Assembly: GCF_001654455.1 (NCBI RefSeq)
Contig: NZ_CP015772.1
Coordinates: 2,232,001 to 2,296,000 of the forward strand
Reading direction: 5' to 3'
DNA from: Niabella ginsenosidivorans
Lineage (GTDB): Bacteria; Bacteroidota; Bacteroidia; Chitinophagales; Chitinophagaceae
DNA length: 64,000 nt
The notes below the pieces were generated by a model. The model was given only the letters and a program-made list of their open reading frames with translations. It ran no database searches and was not told the origin of the DNA. A program made the translations under genes and the position numbers. Shown in pieces: positions 26,554 through 34,689 of the stretch (positions within the stretch are counted from its first letter, which is position 1; every line of letters begins with the position of its first letter).

Positions 26554-27393
26554 TCAAAGATTCCTGAAGGTTGAAATATTGCTACCCGAATATAACTTAA
26601 AAAAACGGCTGAAATGTGCCGGGCTTTCAAAGCCCAGTTCATAAGCAATTTCCTTCGCAGACTTTTCTGTATAATGCAGGTTCCTTTTGGCCTCCAGCAG
26701 AATACGGTTTCGGATCAGGACCGATGGTGGCGGATGCTTTAACAGCGCAAATACGTTACTAAGCGTTTTAGGGGATTTATTGAGAGCGGCTGCATAAAAC
26801 CGGACCTCGTGTTCCAGCTTAAAATGGATCTCCAGCAATAGCGAGAATTTTCGAATTAAATCCATTCGTTCATCTGGAAACTGCCGGTAACTTTCACACT
26901 GTAACTTTGCCATTCGGGTAGTCTTTATGATCACTCTTTTCAGCAGCGTACGCAACATCTCTCCCTGGAAGTTGTCCTTTAATTGCAATTCGCTGGAAAA
27001 TACCTTTTCCAGGTGGGTCATTTCTTCGGCAGCCTGTTTATCTAATTTAATGAACATGGGATGCCGGATGCCATAAAAAAGAAATCCCACGCAACCCACT
27101 TCTGCATCATGGTCCACAATACAATAAAATTCCCGGTTAAACTGCCAGGCGGTCAAAGCTTCCGGGCGTTGAAATACGAAATGCTGATTGGAAACCAGTG
27201 GTAAAATACTCAGCGGAGGCATGTTGTAGGCGATCTCATCTATCACAACCTGCTGGGCTGCTCCGCTATTGTAAACAAAGGTATTGATGGGATTGCTTCC
27301 CACGGTACGAAGCCCTTTACCACAAAATAATTTGTTATTGCGGTGCATTACAAATAGCGCTGATGTCGCCTTTTCATCATATTCCCTGATCAT
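26554..27393 (-). CDS. AraC-family transcriptional regulator
   Basis: A 279-residue protein with a cupin-like N-terminal sensing region and a C-terminal AraC double helix-turn-helix. The second motif is clear at residues about 245-275 (AKEIAYELGFESPAHFSRFFKLYSG). It lies 77 bases downstream of the peroxiredoxin gene on the same strand and may be the last gene of a spondin-peroxiredoxin-regulator unit. The inducer cannot be told from the sequence; oxidative stress would fit its neighbour but is only a guess. Confidence 0.9.
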   Translation of the reverse strand: MIREYDEKATSALFVMHRNNKLFCGKGLRTVGSNPINTFVYNSGAAQQVVIDEIAYNMPPLSILPLVSNQHFVFQRPEALTAWQFNREFYCIVDHDAEVGCVGFLFYGIRHPMFIKLDKQAAEEMTHLEKVFSSELQLKDNFQGEMLRTLLKRVIIKTTRMAKLQCESYRQFPDERMDLIRKFSLLLEIHFKLEHEVRFYAAALNKSPKTLSNVFALLKHPPPSVLIRNRILLEAKRNLHYTEKSAKEIAYELGFESPAHFSRFFKLYSGSNISTFRNL

Positions 27394-27470
27394 AACCTGC
27401 CTTATATTTGCCTGTTAAAGGTCTTTACAAAATTCAATATTTCACGATTTCTCTTTCGTTTTTTAAAACG

Positions 27471-28157
27471 TTAAAGATTCTTCCGGATACTCGCTGCTGC
27501 GGCTTTCAATAAATCCGGGCTTAAACGCTGTTTAAAATTCGGGTTTATATACTCAAAATGAATGGTGCCCGTTCTGTCCAGTATGAACACCGACGGTACC
27601 GGAAGCAGCAGGTCTGCATCTTTTCCTCCTGTTGTTTTAGGAAGCATTTCCCAGTATCCTTTCGGCGCTTTATAAGCGATTCCAACCTGTTTGGATAATG
27701 TGAGGTCTGCATCTGACAGCAATAGGTAACTTAGCTTTTCCTTTTGGGCTGACTGCATAAGGCCCTCCGGGGTGTCGGTACTGATGGCAATCAATTGATA
27801 GCCCAGCTTTTCCAGTTCAGGCAGCACTTCCTGTAAACCGGATAGCTGTCTGGAACAATAGGGGCACCAACCCCCGCGGTAAAATACCAGGATGGTCGGC
27901 TTCCTGGAAATAGCTTTGCTCAAATCAACCATTTGACCGGATGCACTTGGTAGTACCGCCATAGGAATCTTTTCTCCGTAGAGCAAGGGGCTGATATCTT
28001 CCGGTCTCTGCGGAATTACACTCGGCATTGCTTCCATTTTCATTTTACCATTCATGCCGGGTGATTTTATCTCTTTATGCTGCTGGGCATGAACGCCACC
28101 TATTGAACAAGCCACCGACAGGAAAGCGGCAATAACAATCTTTATTAAAGTACTCAT
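27471..28157 (-). CDS. Exported peroxiredoxin-like protein (AhpC/TSA fold)
   Basis: A 228-residue thioredoxin-fold protein with a signal peptide (IVIAAFLSVACSIGGVHAQ). The active-site region reads FYRGGWCPYCSRQLSG, a CPYC motif near residue 96 as in the AhpC/TSA-like group, so thiol-based peroxide or disulfide chemistry in the periplasm is expected. The spacing to the upstream spondin-like lipoprotein gene is 8 bases, implying co-transcription. The N-terminal 25 residues contain a Cys in SVACS that might make it a lipoprotein, though the lipobox is weak. Confidence 0.88.
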   Translation of the reverse strand: MSTLIKIVIAAFLSVACSIGGVHAQQHKEIKSPGMNGKMKMEAMPSVIPQRPEDISPLLYGEKIPMAVLPSASGQMVDLSKAISRKPTILVFYRGGWCPYCSRQLSGLQEVLPELEKLGYQLIAISTDTPEGLMQSAQKEKLSYLLLSDADLTLSKQVGIAYKAPKGYWEMLPKTTGGKDADLLLPVPSVFILDRTGTIHFEYINPNFKQRLSPDLLKAAAASIRKNL

Positions 28158-28165
28158 TTTTTATC

Positions 28166-29467
28166 TTATTTGAGCGTCACTTTTATAATCTCCGGTATTG
28201 CCGGCAATGTAGTAAAGGCGTTGGGATTAGGCACCGCTTCAATAGCTTTGCTCTCTTCCAAAGGAGTTCCTGCCAGATTAAACTGTGTAATACCCGCACC
28301 GGGAAACTGGTTCACGGCAGTGCCATCATCGAACAGTCCTATCGAGGAGGATATATCTCCTTTGCTGGTTGCGTCCACACCGTTATCTTTAGATGCAAAG
28401 AACCAGTCGTTGGAAAGCCCGTACATAGTCGCAATAGCAAGGCGATCTCCTTTTGCAACCATTAATTCCTGCGAAACACTACTTCCTGCCTGTCCGCCAA
28501 TTTTAGGTAACAGAACGGTGGAACCTTCCGCAGCCAGCACATATACATCCCTTACACCTTGTACGGTTTTAAGGTAGGCCGCTAACCCGCTGGCATTTCC
28601 TTTTTGTGCCAGTTCTTTCAGTCCTTTGCCACGGTCTTTCTCTCCTGTTTTATAGATCGGGTTATCAATACCACTGTAAACGACAACAAGCACTGGCGAA
28701 AGTGGGGTAAAGGTACCCGTTTGCCCGGCGATGTAATTGCCAAGTACACTGTTATCACCCATTTCGGCAATATTGGTCAATCCATTGGCGCTGAGTTTAC
28801 CGGCTTCATAGATCGGATTGGGGTTCAGCAGGTTGCCACCAGCGATATAAGATATAGCCCATACGCCCGGGCTGAAAGGTGTTGGATTAGACGTACTGCC
28901 CGAGGCATTAGCAATCGTTAGTGTAAACATAGAATTACCGTCATAGTGTAACGTGGCATTCATCAACTTTGAAGCCGCCGCATATGTGTTACCCTGCGCA
29001 TCTGTTCCGTTTACTTCCATGATATTTTTAGGTGTTGTTTCTGCAGTGCCGGGATGCGATACGGACGCACCAGGAACCTGATTGATACGGGTCCCATTAT
29101 CCCACAGACTAATCTGTGATGATACATCACCCTCGATCGGTGTTCCAGTATCCTCATAAAGTTTAATGCCAGGACCCGCAGGTGCAAAAAACAGGTCATT
29201 CGACCAGCCATACATTGTAGCAAAACTGATGGCCTGACCTTTGGCTGCTGAAAACTTCAAAGAAATCGACTCACCAGGCATAATAACGGGTGACGCCCCG
29301 TCGTTTTTAAAAATTCCCGATTCCACCAGCAACTTTGAGGCCAGCACATTCTCAACTGTAATAGTGGTTGTAGATGTTGACGGGATATTATTGTCATTTT
29401 TGTCACAGGCAACTATCATTAGAGGAAGTGCCACCAAAGACAACCAGGCAAAGTGTTTACATTTCAT
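28166..29467 (-). CDS. Lipoprotein with two spondin-like domains
   Basis: A 433-residue protein with a lipoprotein signal ending in MIVACDK. Two related halves follow: the first (about 35-150) contains ISFATMYGWSNDLFFAP and DNGTRINQVPGA; the second (about 300-425) contains LAIATMYGLSNDWFFAS and DDGTAVNQFPGA. This Spond_N-like fold is found in bacterial surface lipoproteins of unknown role. It heads a likely operon with the peroxiredoxin (8-base gap). An environmental sensing or metal/redox role would be speculation. The internal duplication is directly visible. Confidence 0.85.
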   Translation of the reverse strand: MKCKHFAWLSLVALPLMIVACDKNDNNIPSTSTTTITVENVLASKLLVESGIFKNDGASPVIMPGESISLKFSAAKGQAISFATMYGWSNDLFFAPAGPGIKLYEDTGTPIEGDVSSQISLWDNGTRINQVPGASVSHPGTAETTPKNIMEVNGTDAQGNTYAAASKLMNATLHYDGNSMFTLTIANASGSTSNPTPFSPGVWAISYIAGGNLLNPNPIYEAGKLSANGLTNIAEMGDNSVLGNYIAGQTGTFTPLSPVLVVVYSGIDNPIYKTGEKDRGKGLKELAQKGNASGLAAYLKTVQGVRDVYVLAAEGSTVLLPKIGGQAGSSVSQELMVAKGDRLAIATMYGLSNDWFFASKDNGVDATSKGDISSSIGLFDDGTAVNQFPGAGITQFNLAGTPLEESKAIEAVPNPNAFTTLPAIPEIIKVTLK

Positions 29468-29666
29468 AATAAAATATTTTTTGTTGGTGCTACAAAGCTA
29501 ACATCGGGAATTATCGGCATTGTTACCGATAGTTCCCGGTGTGTTGGCAAAACTTCCCGATCTAATAAAAAATAGAAGTACAGACCTTTATGATTTTTAT
29601 GGACTGATTATTGAGGTTATTAAAACATAGATAGCACTTTATTGATCAATCATAAAACGTTTAGCT

Positions 29667-30116
29667 ATGAAACATATGAGTTACAGAAAATTTGGTATCA
29701 TGATGATTATCTCATTTTTCGTCATGTATTTAGCCATGTTTGTAAATATGGATCAGGCGGAACACTACCATACCAGTCTTACCAGGATCTATATGGCGCT
29801 GATCATGGTAGCACCAATGGCCATTATTATGATCGGGATGATGGGTAGTATGTACCCCAATAGGAGAACAAACCGCGCCATCATTGTGACAGCAATTGTT
29901 GTTTTTATTGCGGCATTGACTGCTTTACGTAGCCAAACGCCTATCAGTGATGTGCAATACATGAGGGCGATGATCCCTCACCATTCTTCTGCCATCATGA
30001 CCAGTAAACATGCAAATATTAAAGATCCGGAAGTAAAACAGTTGTCAGAACAAATCATCCAATCCCAGGAAAGGGAGATCCACCAGATGGAGCAAATGCT
30101 TCAACGAATGAAATGA
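29667..30116 (+). CDS. DUF305 membrane protein
   Basis: A 149-residue protein with three predicted membrane helices (residues about 10-27, 40-60, 70-88) and a C-terminal DUF305-type segment: VQYMRAMIPHHSSAIMTSKHA followed by EQIIQSQEREIHQMEQML. The His pair in MIPHH and repeated Met residues resemble metal-binding members of the family, often near copper or heavy-metal genes. No metal efflux genes are visible here. ATG at 29667 is used; it is divergent from the spondin operon and converges with the HEPN-like gene 20 bases away. Confidence 0.85.
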   Translation: MKHMSYRKFGIMMIISFFVMYLAMFVNMDQAEHYHTSLTRIYMALIMVAPMAIIMIGMMGSMYPNRRTNRAIIVTAIVVFIAALTALRSQTPISDVQYMRAMIPHHSSAIMTSKHANIKDPEVKQLSEQIIQSQEREIHQMEQMLQRMK

Positions 30117-30136
30117 CAGTAATTTTGTAGTACTGC

Positions 30137-30976
30137 CTAGATATTCATAGCTTTCATTTTCAGGATGGTAATCATCAATTTTTTGTAAACAATTTCCAGC
30201 AGCGGGTATACAACCTCAAAGACCGCATCATACCTTGCCGAGCAATAGGACTTTTGAAGCAGCCGGAATGCTTCCTGTTCCTTTTGTGTTGTGCCACGGA
30301 ATTCCTCTGCAATACCGGGAGCTATAAAGCTGAGGTAATGATTAAGGTGATTAATATTGTGAATATGCAGCTCCAGACCGGTTTGGGATTTTATAAAGGC
30401 CGTTAATAACAATTCTGTAGCCAGGTGATACATAAAAAGAGCCAGCCGGTACTGTTTCCTTACGGTAAAAAGTTCTGCCCCGGCAATGTATTCGTTAAAA
30501 AGTTTGAAACACTTTTCAAATGCCTTTTTATCGGTTTCCGGAATAGTTTCCATCACAGCTTCCTTTTTCCATTCTTTCAGTTCGGGGTTAGTATTACAAA
30601 TAAATGGGGCGTTTGATAAAACGGTTAAAGCAAAAGAATCCTTTTCATTAAACCAGCGTGCAAAAGTGCTTGTTTGCATTACAATACAACTTACCTCAGT
30701 GGACGAGTTGCATTTTTGTTCAATTTCGTCCTGGTACATTTTAAGCCGCTTATCATCGCCGGTAATCAATATCAGCAGCCAAAAAGCCGATGTGCGTGTG
30801 CCAGTAGCGCATTCCGGCATAAATATGTTCTGAGCTGTATTTACTTTTTTGCCTAAAACAAAGATGGTGTCTGCCTGCACAATTTTAGTAATGATAGCCA
30901 CCATCTTTGTGGCAATGGCTTTATCCTCTTCAGTCAGATAAAGCACTTTATGGTTAGCAACGGTTGGTTCGTTCAT
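30137..30976 (-). CDS. HEPN-domain-like protein with nucleotidyltransferase-like N-terminus
   Basis: A 279-residue protein. Residues 10-125 have an alternating alpha/beta pattern reminiscent of a nucleotidyltransferase-like or polymerase-beta-like region, without the canonical GS motif. Residues 150-270 are helical and resemble HEPN domains (RLALFMYHLATELLLTAFI, then SYCSARYDAVFEV). An R-x6-H arrangement (R177, H184) is visible, but in HEPN folds the helix containing HxxxE is not always the ribonuclease site, so toxicity is uncertain. It starts 2 bases after the 148-residue gene, so the pair is co-transcribed. Similar pairs occur on Bacteroidota mobile elements, to my knowledge without a proven role. 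Confidence 0.6.
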   Translation of the reverse strand: MNEPTVANHKVLYLTEEDKAIATKMVAIITKIVQADTIFVLGKKVNTAQNIFMPECATGTRTSAFWLLILITGDDKRLKMYQDEIEQKCNSSTEVSCIVMQTSTFARWFNEKDSFALTVLSNAPFICNTNPELKEWKKEAVMETIPETDKKAFEKCFKLFNEYIAGAELFTVRKQYRLALFMYHLATELLLTAFIKSQTGLELHIHNINHLNHYLSFIAPGIAEEFRGTTQKEQEAFRLLQKSYCSARYDAVFEVVYPLLEIVYKKLMITILKMKAMNI

Positions 30977-30978
30977 GG

Positions 30979-31425
30979 TTAGCTATTTTTAATATGCCGG
31001 GGTTTACGAAACCATTTTTTAAACCACCAGGTTTGGTGTTTATCCCGCCATTTGGCATACCGGTCTACCATTTTGCCATTACTTTCCCGTGGAAACAGTA
31101 GACCAACGGCATCCATTTCCTTAAAAATTTGCCGGATGTCGGCTTCCGAATAATATTCTTGTCCGTAGCCGTGTGCAATAAAGTAATTGATGAGGTGTTC
31201 TTTGGCAGGATCACGACCCTCACGTTTCCAACTGCCGCAGGACAGGTCATCCATAAAATCAGTTAGGGCCTCCTGCGGCGTTACCTCCATCAGGCGGCAG
31301 AGCAGCAGGAATTGATACGGTAGAATGAAATTGAAATCAGCAAAACGCTCATAGGCCCCGGTTTGCCACTTTAGTTCCGGCTTTGGCTTGCGCTGTTTTT
31401 GTTTGGGAGTGGGTTTCTTTTTCAT
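30979..31425 (-). CDS. Hypothetical protein paired with HEPN-like gene
   Basis: A 148-residue protein with a very basic N-terminus (KKKPTPKQKQRKPKPE) that could bind nucleic acid, followed by a compact helical region with LPYQFLLLCRLMEVTPQEAL and ending in a Trp/Lys-rich tail (TWWFKKWFRKPRH). I do not recognise the family. Coupling to the downstream HEPN-like gene (2-base gap) suggests a two-gene module, possibly a toxin-antitoxin or defense pair. The 147-base gap to the divergent XRE gene should hold its promoter. Confidence 0.6.
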   Translation of the reverse strand: MKKKPTPKQKQRKPKPELKWQTGAYERFADFNFILPYQFLLLCRLMEVTPQEALTDFMDDLSCGSWKREGRDPAKEHLINYFIAHGYGQEYYSEADIRQIFKEMDAVGLLFPRESNGKMVDRYAKWRDKHQTWWFKKWFRKPRHIKNS

Positions 31426-31572
31426 AGTTTTTGCATTTGTGCCCTAAATCTCCACCTGCTGCGGCCGCTATCCTAACTGAAAAGGCGATAATTTATTGGA
31501 AAAATGAGGTATTTTAGCAGGACGATTTATTTATCTTTGAAAAACGCTATAAAGGCATAAAAATCAAATCTT

Positions 31573-32001
31573 ATGGAGAAAACAATACATCAGGGCAGAA
31601 ATGTGAAGCGATTCCGGGAAATGCTGGGTATAAAGCAGGAAGCGTTGGCTGCTGATTTGGGTGATGACTGGAACCAGCGTAAAATATCGCTGCTGGAACA
31701 AAAAGAGGTAATAGAAGAACCTTTATTACTGCAAATTGCCGATGTATTAAAAGTGCCCGTGGAGGCGATTAAGAATTTTGATGAAGAACAAGCCGTGAAT
31801 ATTATTGCCAATACATTTCATGATAGTGCAGTAGCTAACACTTTTACCGAAAATTCACAAGCTAATTTTCATTGCACTTTTAATCCCATAGATAAATGGG
31901 CCGAAGAAATTGCCGAAAATCGGAAATTGTACGAGCGCTTATTGCAGGCGGAGAAGGAGAAGATGGAGTTGTTAAAGAAACTGCTGGAAAAGGTGAAGTA
32001 G
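31573..32001 (+). CDS. XRE-family helix-turn-helix regulator
   Basis: A 142-residue DNA-binding protein with an XRE-type helix-turn-helix at residues 8-65 (NVKRFREMLGIKQEALAADLG, then KISLLEQKEVI). A C-terminal helical segment rich in Glu/Lys (residues 110-142) probably oligomerises. A TATCTTTG at 31532-31539 is a good -7 element, 33 bases before the start. It precedes the Shedu-like gene by 36 bases on the same strand and most likely regulates it. Confidence 0.85.
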   Translation: MEKTIHQGRNVKRFREMLGIKQEALAADLGDDWNQRKISLLEQKEVIEEPLLLQIADVLKVPVEAIKNFDEEQAVNIIANTFHDSAVANTFTENSQANFHCTFNPIDKWAEEIAENRKLYERLLQAEKEKMELLKKLLEKVK

Positions 32002-32037
32002 TGTTGCTTCTTTTTCAAATATTTACATTATTTCACA

Positions 32038-33297
32038 GTGATTAACTTCTTAGAACGCGATAATAGACTTCTATTTTTCTATCAGCCTGAAGACAAGGAA
32101 TATAACTGGATTAGCGAACGTTTAAAGGCAGACGGAAATGTGCATGTAAAACGCACATTTTTTTTTACTGAAGAAGATGTCATTAAAGAAGATATTGATG
32201 AGGAATTTGTAGATGATTCTCTTTCGGATATTGAACCGGAAGGAATATACCTCTGGTTTGGTGATTTAGAAAATGATTATTACAAAGTAAAGCGCGGCAT
32301 TCTTACAAGTGCTTTTGATATTTACCTGCATAAAGACATAGAACTCAAACTGGGCTATTTTGTGGCAGATGCAAATGCTTCAATTTTTAATGCGATTAGT
32401 AAGATATCTAAGTTGGATTTTTATTTGGGAGGCCCCCATCAAACTGCTGTTCCAATTGAAGATTTTGAAAAACTGACCAGATACTTCCCTACATCTTACG
32501 AACGAAAAAGGTATGTCGAAGCCCGCATAGCAACTGTATTGAGAAATTATCTGGACAACGTAAAAGATGCCGAACAAGTCTACGAGCGGTATATGAATAA
32601 AAAGTTGTCCAAGGAAGGCTCAAACTTGTCTAAAATATTTAAAGATACTGAGCTATACAAATATCAGACAATCTATAGGAAGCTGGAAAGCATGCTTATG
32701 GAAGAAACTCAGTACAACGAACGGCAATGGCAACAGGAAATATTGCAGATCATTCTATTGATTTATCCTAAATACATTTACGTTTTCAAAGAAGTCAAAA
32801 TAAAAGCCGGAATTGCCGGGGATGTGAGAGAACGATTTCTTGATCTTCTGTTAGTGGACTGTAACGGTAACGTGGATATTATCGAAATAAAACGACCGTT
32901 TGAAAAAGCTATAATGACTAATGACCATTATAGAAACAATTTTATCCCGTTACGAGAGCTGTCGGGTGCTGTTATGCAAGTTGAAAAATACGTATACTAC
33001 CTTAACCGATGGAGCGAGGCTGGTGAAGAATATTTGAATAACACATATAAAAATGAATTACCAAATGGGTTCGATATTAAAATAACCAATCCCGGTGGTA
33101 TAATTATTATGGGCCGGGAGAATAACCTCACATCTGAACAAAAGCGGGATTTTGAAGTGGTCAAGCGCAAATACAAAAATGTCGTCGATATAATCACCTA
33201 TGACAATCTATTGGAAAGACTCAAATTCACTATCGATCAGATTAAAAAAGGAGAGTATAAAATAAATTGTGTAAATAGATTAAGCAACTGCATTTAG
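32038..33297 (+). CDS. Shedu-type (DUF4263) nuclease, defense protein
   Basis: A 419-residue protein with a GTG start at 32038, 36 bases after the XRE gene. The C-terminal nuclease domain has a PD-(D/E)xK pattern, D269 (FLDLLLVD), E283 and K285 (IIEIKRPF), with a downstream Q314 (VMQVEKY), as in Shedu SduA proteins, which protect against phage by DNA cleavage. The N-terminal 230 residues would be the sensing or regulatory region. The last codons and the stop lie inside the IS256 terminal repeat, so the natural C-terminus was replaced by about ten residues. The core motif is intact, so it may still be active. Confidence 0.75.
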   Translation: MINFLERDNRLLFFYQPEDKEYNWISERLKADGNVHVKRTFFFTEEDVIKEDIDEEFVDDSLSDIEPEGIYLWFGDLENDYYKVKRGILTSAFDIYLHKDIELKLGYFVADANASIFNAISKISKLDFYLGGPHQTAVPIEDFEKLTRYFPTSYERKRYVEARIATVLRNYLDNVKDAEQVYERYMNKKLSKEGSNLSKIFKDTELYKYQTIYRKLESMLMEETQYNERQWQQEILQIILLIYPKYIYVFKEVKIKAGIAGDVRERFLDLLLVDCNGNVDIIEIKRPFEKAIMTNDHYRNNFIPLRELSGAVMQVEKYVYYLNRWSEAGEEYLNNTYKNELPNGFDIKITNPGGIIIMGRENNLTSEQKRDFEVVKRKYKNVVDIITYDNLLERLKFTIDQIKKGEYKINCVNRLSNCI

Positions 33298-34499
33298 AGG
33301 CGGCATCTGTTGTCAAAGATAGTTAAGAACTGCTGGAGTATGAACCCCCAATTTTGGATGGGCATACTCCATTTTTTTTCGATATTAGTAATAGCCATGT
33401 AAACAGCTTTTAAGGCGGCCTGATCATCGGGGAACTGTACTTTTGTTTTTGTATATTTTCGGATGCCCCGGTTCAGGTTTTCGATGGTATTGGTGGTGTA
33501 AATGATTTTGCGGATTTCCAGCGGAAAATCAAAATAGCTGGTAAGACAGTCCCAGTTGTTGCGCCAGGCCTCGATGGCGTGGCGGTACTTATGCCCCCAT
33601 TTTTCGGATAATTTTTCTAAAGCAGCTTCTGCCGCATCCCGATTTACAGCCCCATAAACGTCCTTTAAATCAGCGCAGAAGGGCTTTCTGTCTTTCCATA
33701 CCACATACTTGCAGGAGTTGCGGATCTGGTGTACCACACAGAGCTGGGTTACCGTATCAGGGAATACCCCTTTGATGGCATCTGTAAAACCTTTGAGATT
33801 ATCAGTGCAGGCGATCAGGATATCTTCCACGCCCCGGGCTTTTAAATCGGTTAGTACGCTCATCCAGAAAGAAGCTGATTCTGTTTCAGCCATCCACATG
33901 CCTAAAACTTCTTTCAGTCCATCGTTTTTCAAACCAATAACCAGGTAAATGCACTTGTTGATATACTTGCCATTCTGCTTTACTTTCAGTACAATACCGT
34001 CCATCCAGACCGTATAATACACTGCTTCCAGTGGCCGTTGCTGCCATTCTTTGATGTGCTCTATGATACGATTGGTGACATTAGAAATGGTGCCTTCACT
34101 CACATCCACACCATATACCTGCTTTACTTGTTCAACGATATCGGAAGTTGTCATTCCCCGGCTATACATGCCGATAATGGACTCTTCAAGCTTATCGCTC
34201 ATGCGCTGCCCTTTAGGTATCAACTGCGGCTCAAACTCGCTGTTACGGTCTCTGGGAATGTTGAGCACCATATCGCCCAGCGACTGGGTTTTTACCTTTT
34301 TGGGGTAGGTGCCGTTACGGCTATTGCCGGTATTGTTGCCATCTTTGGCATGCTTCTCATAACCGAGGTGGCTATCAAGTTCGGCTTGTAACATCTGCTC
34401 TACGCCCTGTTTGTAGAGCTCGCTAAAAAATGATTGGAAATCTTCTTTGCTTGTAAATTGCTTTAAGAAATCTTTGGGTAATTTGTTGTCCTGTTCCAT
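33294..34499 (-). CDS. IS256-family transposase
   Basis: A 401-residue Mutator/IS256-type DDE transposase. The acidic triad is visible: Asp in YYTVWMDGIVLKVK, Asp in DILIACTDNLKGF and Glu in IIYTTNTIENLNRGIRK. Length is normal and the frame is intact, so it may be active. The N-terminus contains AELDSHLGYEKH, typical of the family. It occupies nearly the whole IS and its stop overlaps the end of the Shedu frame by 4 bases. Confidence 0.95.
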   Translation of the reverse strand: MEQDNKLPKDFLKQFTSKEDFQSFFSELYKQGVEQMLQAELDSHLGYEKHAKDGNNTGNSRNGTYPKKVKTQSLGDMVLNIPRDRNSEFEPQLIPKGQRMSDKLEESIIGMYSRGMTTSDIVEQVKQVYGVDVSEGTISNVTNRIIEHIKEWQQRPLEAVYYTVWMDGIVLKVKQNGKYINKCIYLVIGLKNDGLKEVLGMWMAETESASFWMSVLTDLKARGVEDILIACTDNLKGFTDAIKGVFPDTVTQLCVVHQIRNSCKYVVWKDRKPFCADLKDVYGAVNRDAAEAALEKLSEKWGHKYRHAIEAWRNNWDCLTSYFDFPLEIRKIIYTTNTIENLNRGIRKYTKTKVQFPDDQAALKAVYMAITNIEKKWSMPIQNWGFILQQFLTIFDNRCRL

Positions 34500-34547
34500 A
34501 AAACTGTATTTAAAGTTAAAAAATCCGGGCTAAATCGCCGGCCGCAA

Positions 34548-34610
34548 CCCGGCAGGTTCGCTTCGTTCGGCTCCGCTACGCTCCGCCTCACTTCGCTTCA
34601 CCTGCCCGGG
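34548..34610. repeat. Hairpin with short-repeat loop inside the IS
   Basis: CCCGGCAGGT at 34548-34557 pairs with ACCTGCCCGGG at 34600-34610 with one bulge; the loop consists of CTTCGCTTC- and CTCCGCTACG-like short repeats. It lies between the transposase start and the right IS end, where it could block read-through into the transposase. Confidence 0.5.
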
Positions 34611-34689
34611 GGTTAACTCTCGAATACAGTTACTTAATATTTATTTACACAAAGAACTAAACACTACCTAAAAAACTATAAGACCCATT

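Larger units (their letters stand above)
33267..34652. mobile_element. IS256-family insertion sequence
   Basis: The element of about 1386 bases contains one transposase gene and imperfect terminal inverted repeats: the left end TTGTGTAAATA with ATTAAGCAACTGCA, and the right end, on the other strand, TTGTGTAAATA with TATTAAGTAACTGTA. Ends were set by this match. The flanking 8 bases (AAAATAAA and AGAACTAA, or the shifted sets) do not match, so no target duplication is visible, suggesting a deletion next to the element after insertion. The left end provides the Shedu stop codon. Confidence 0.8.
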
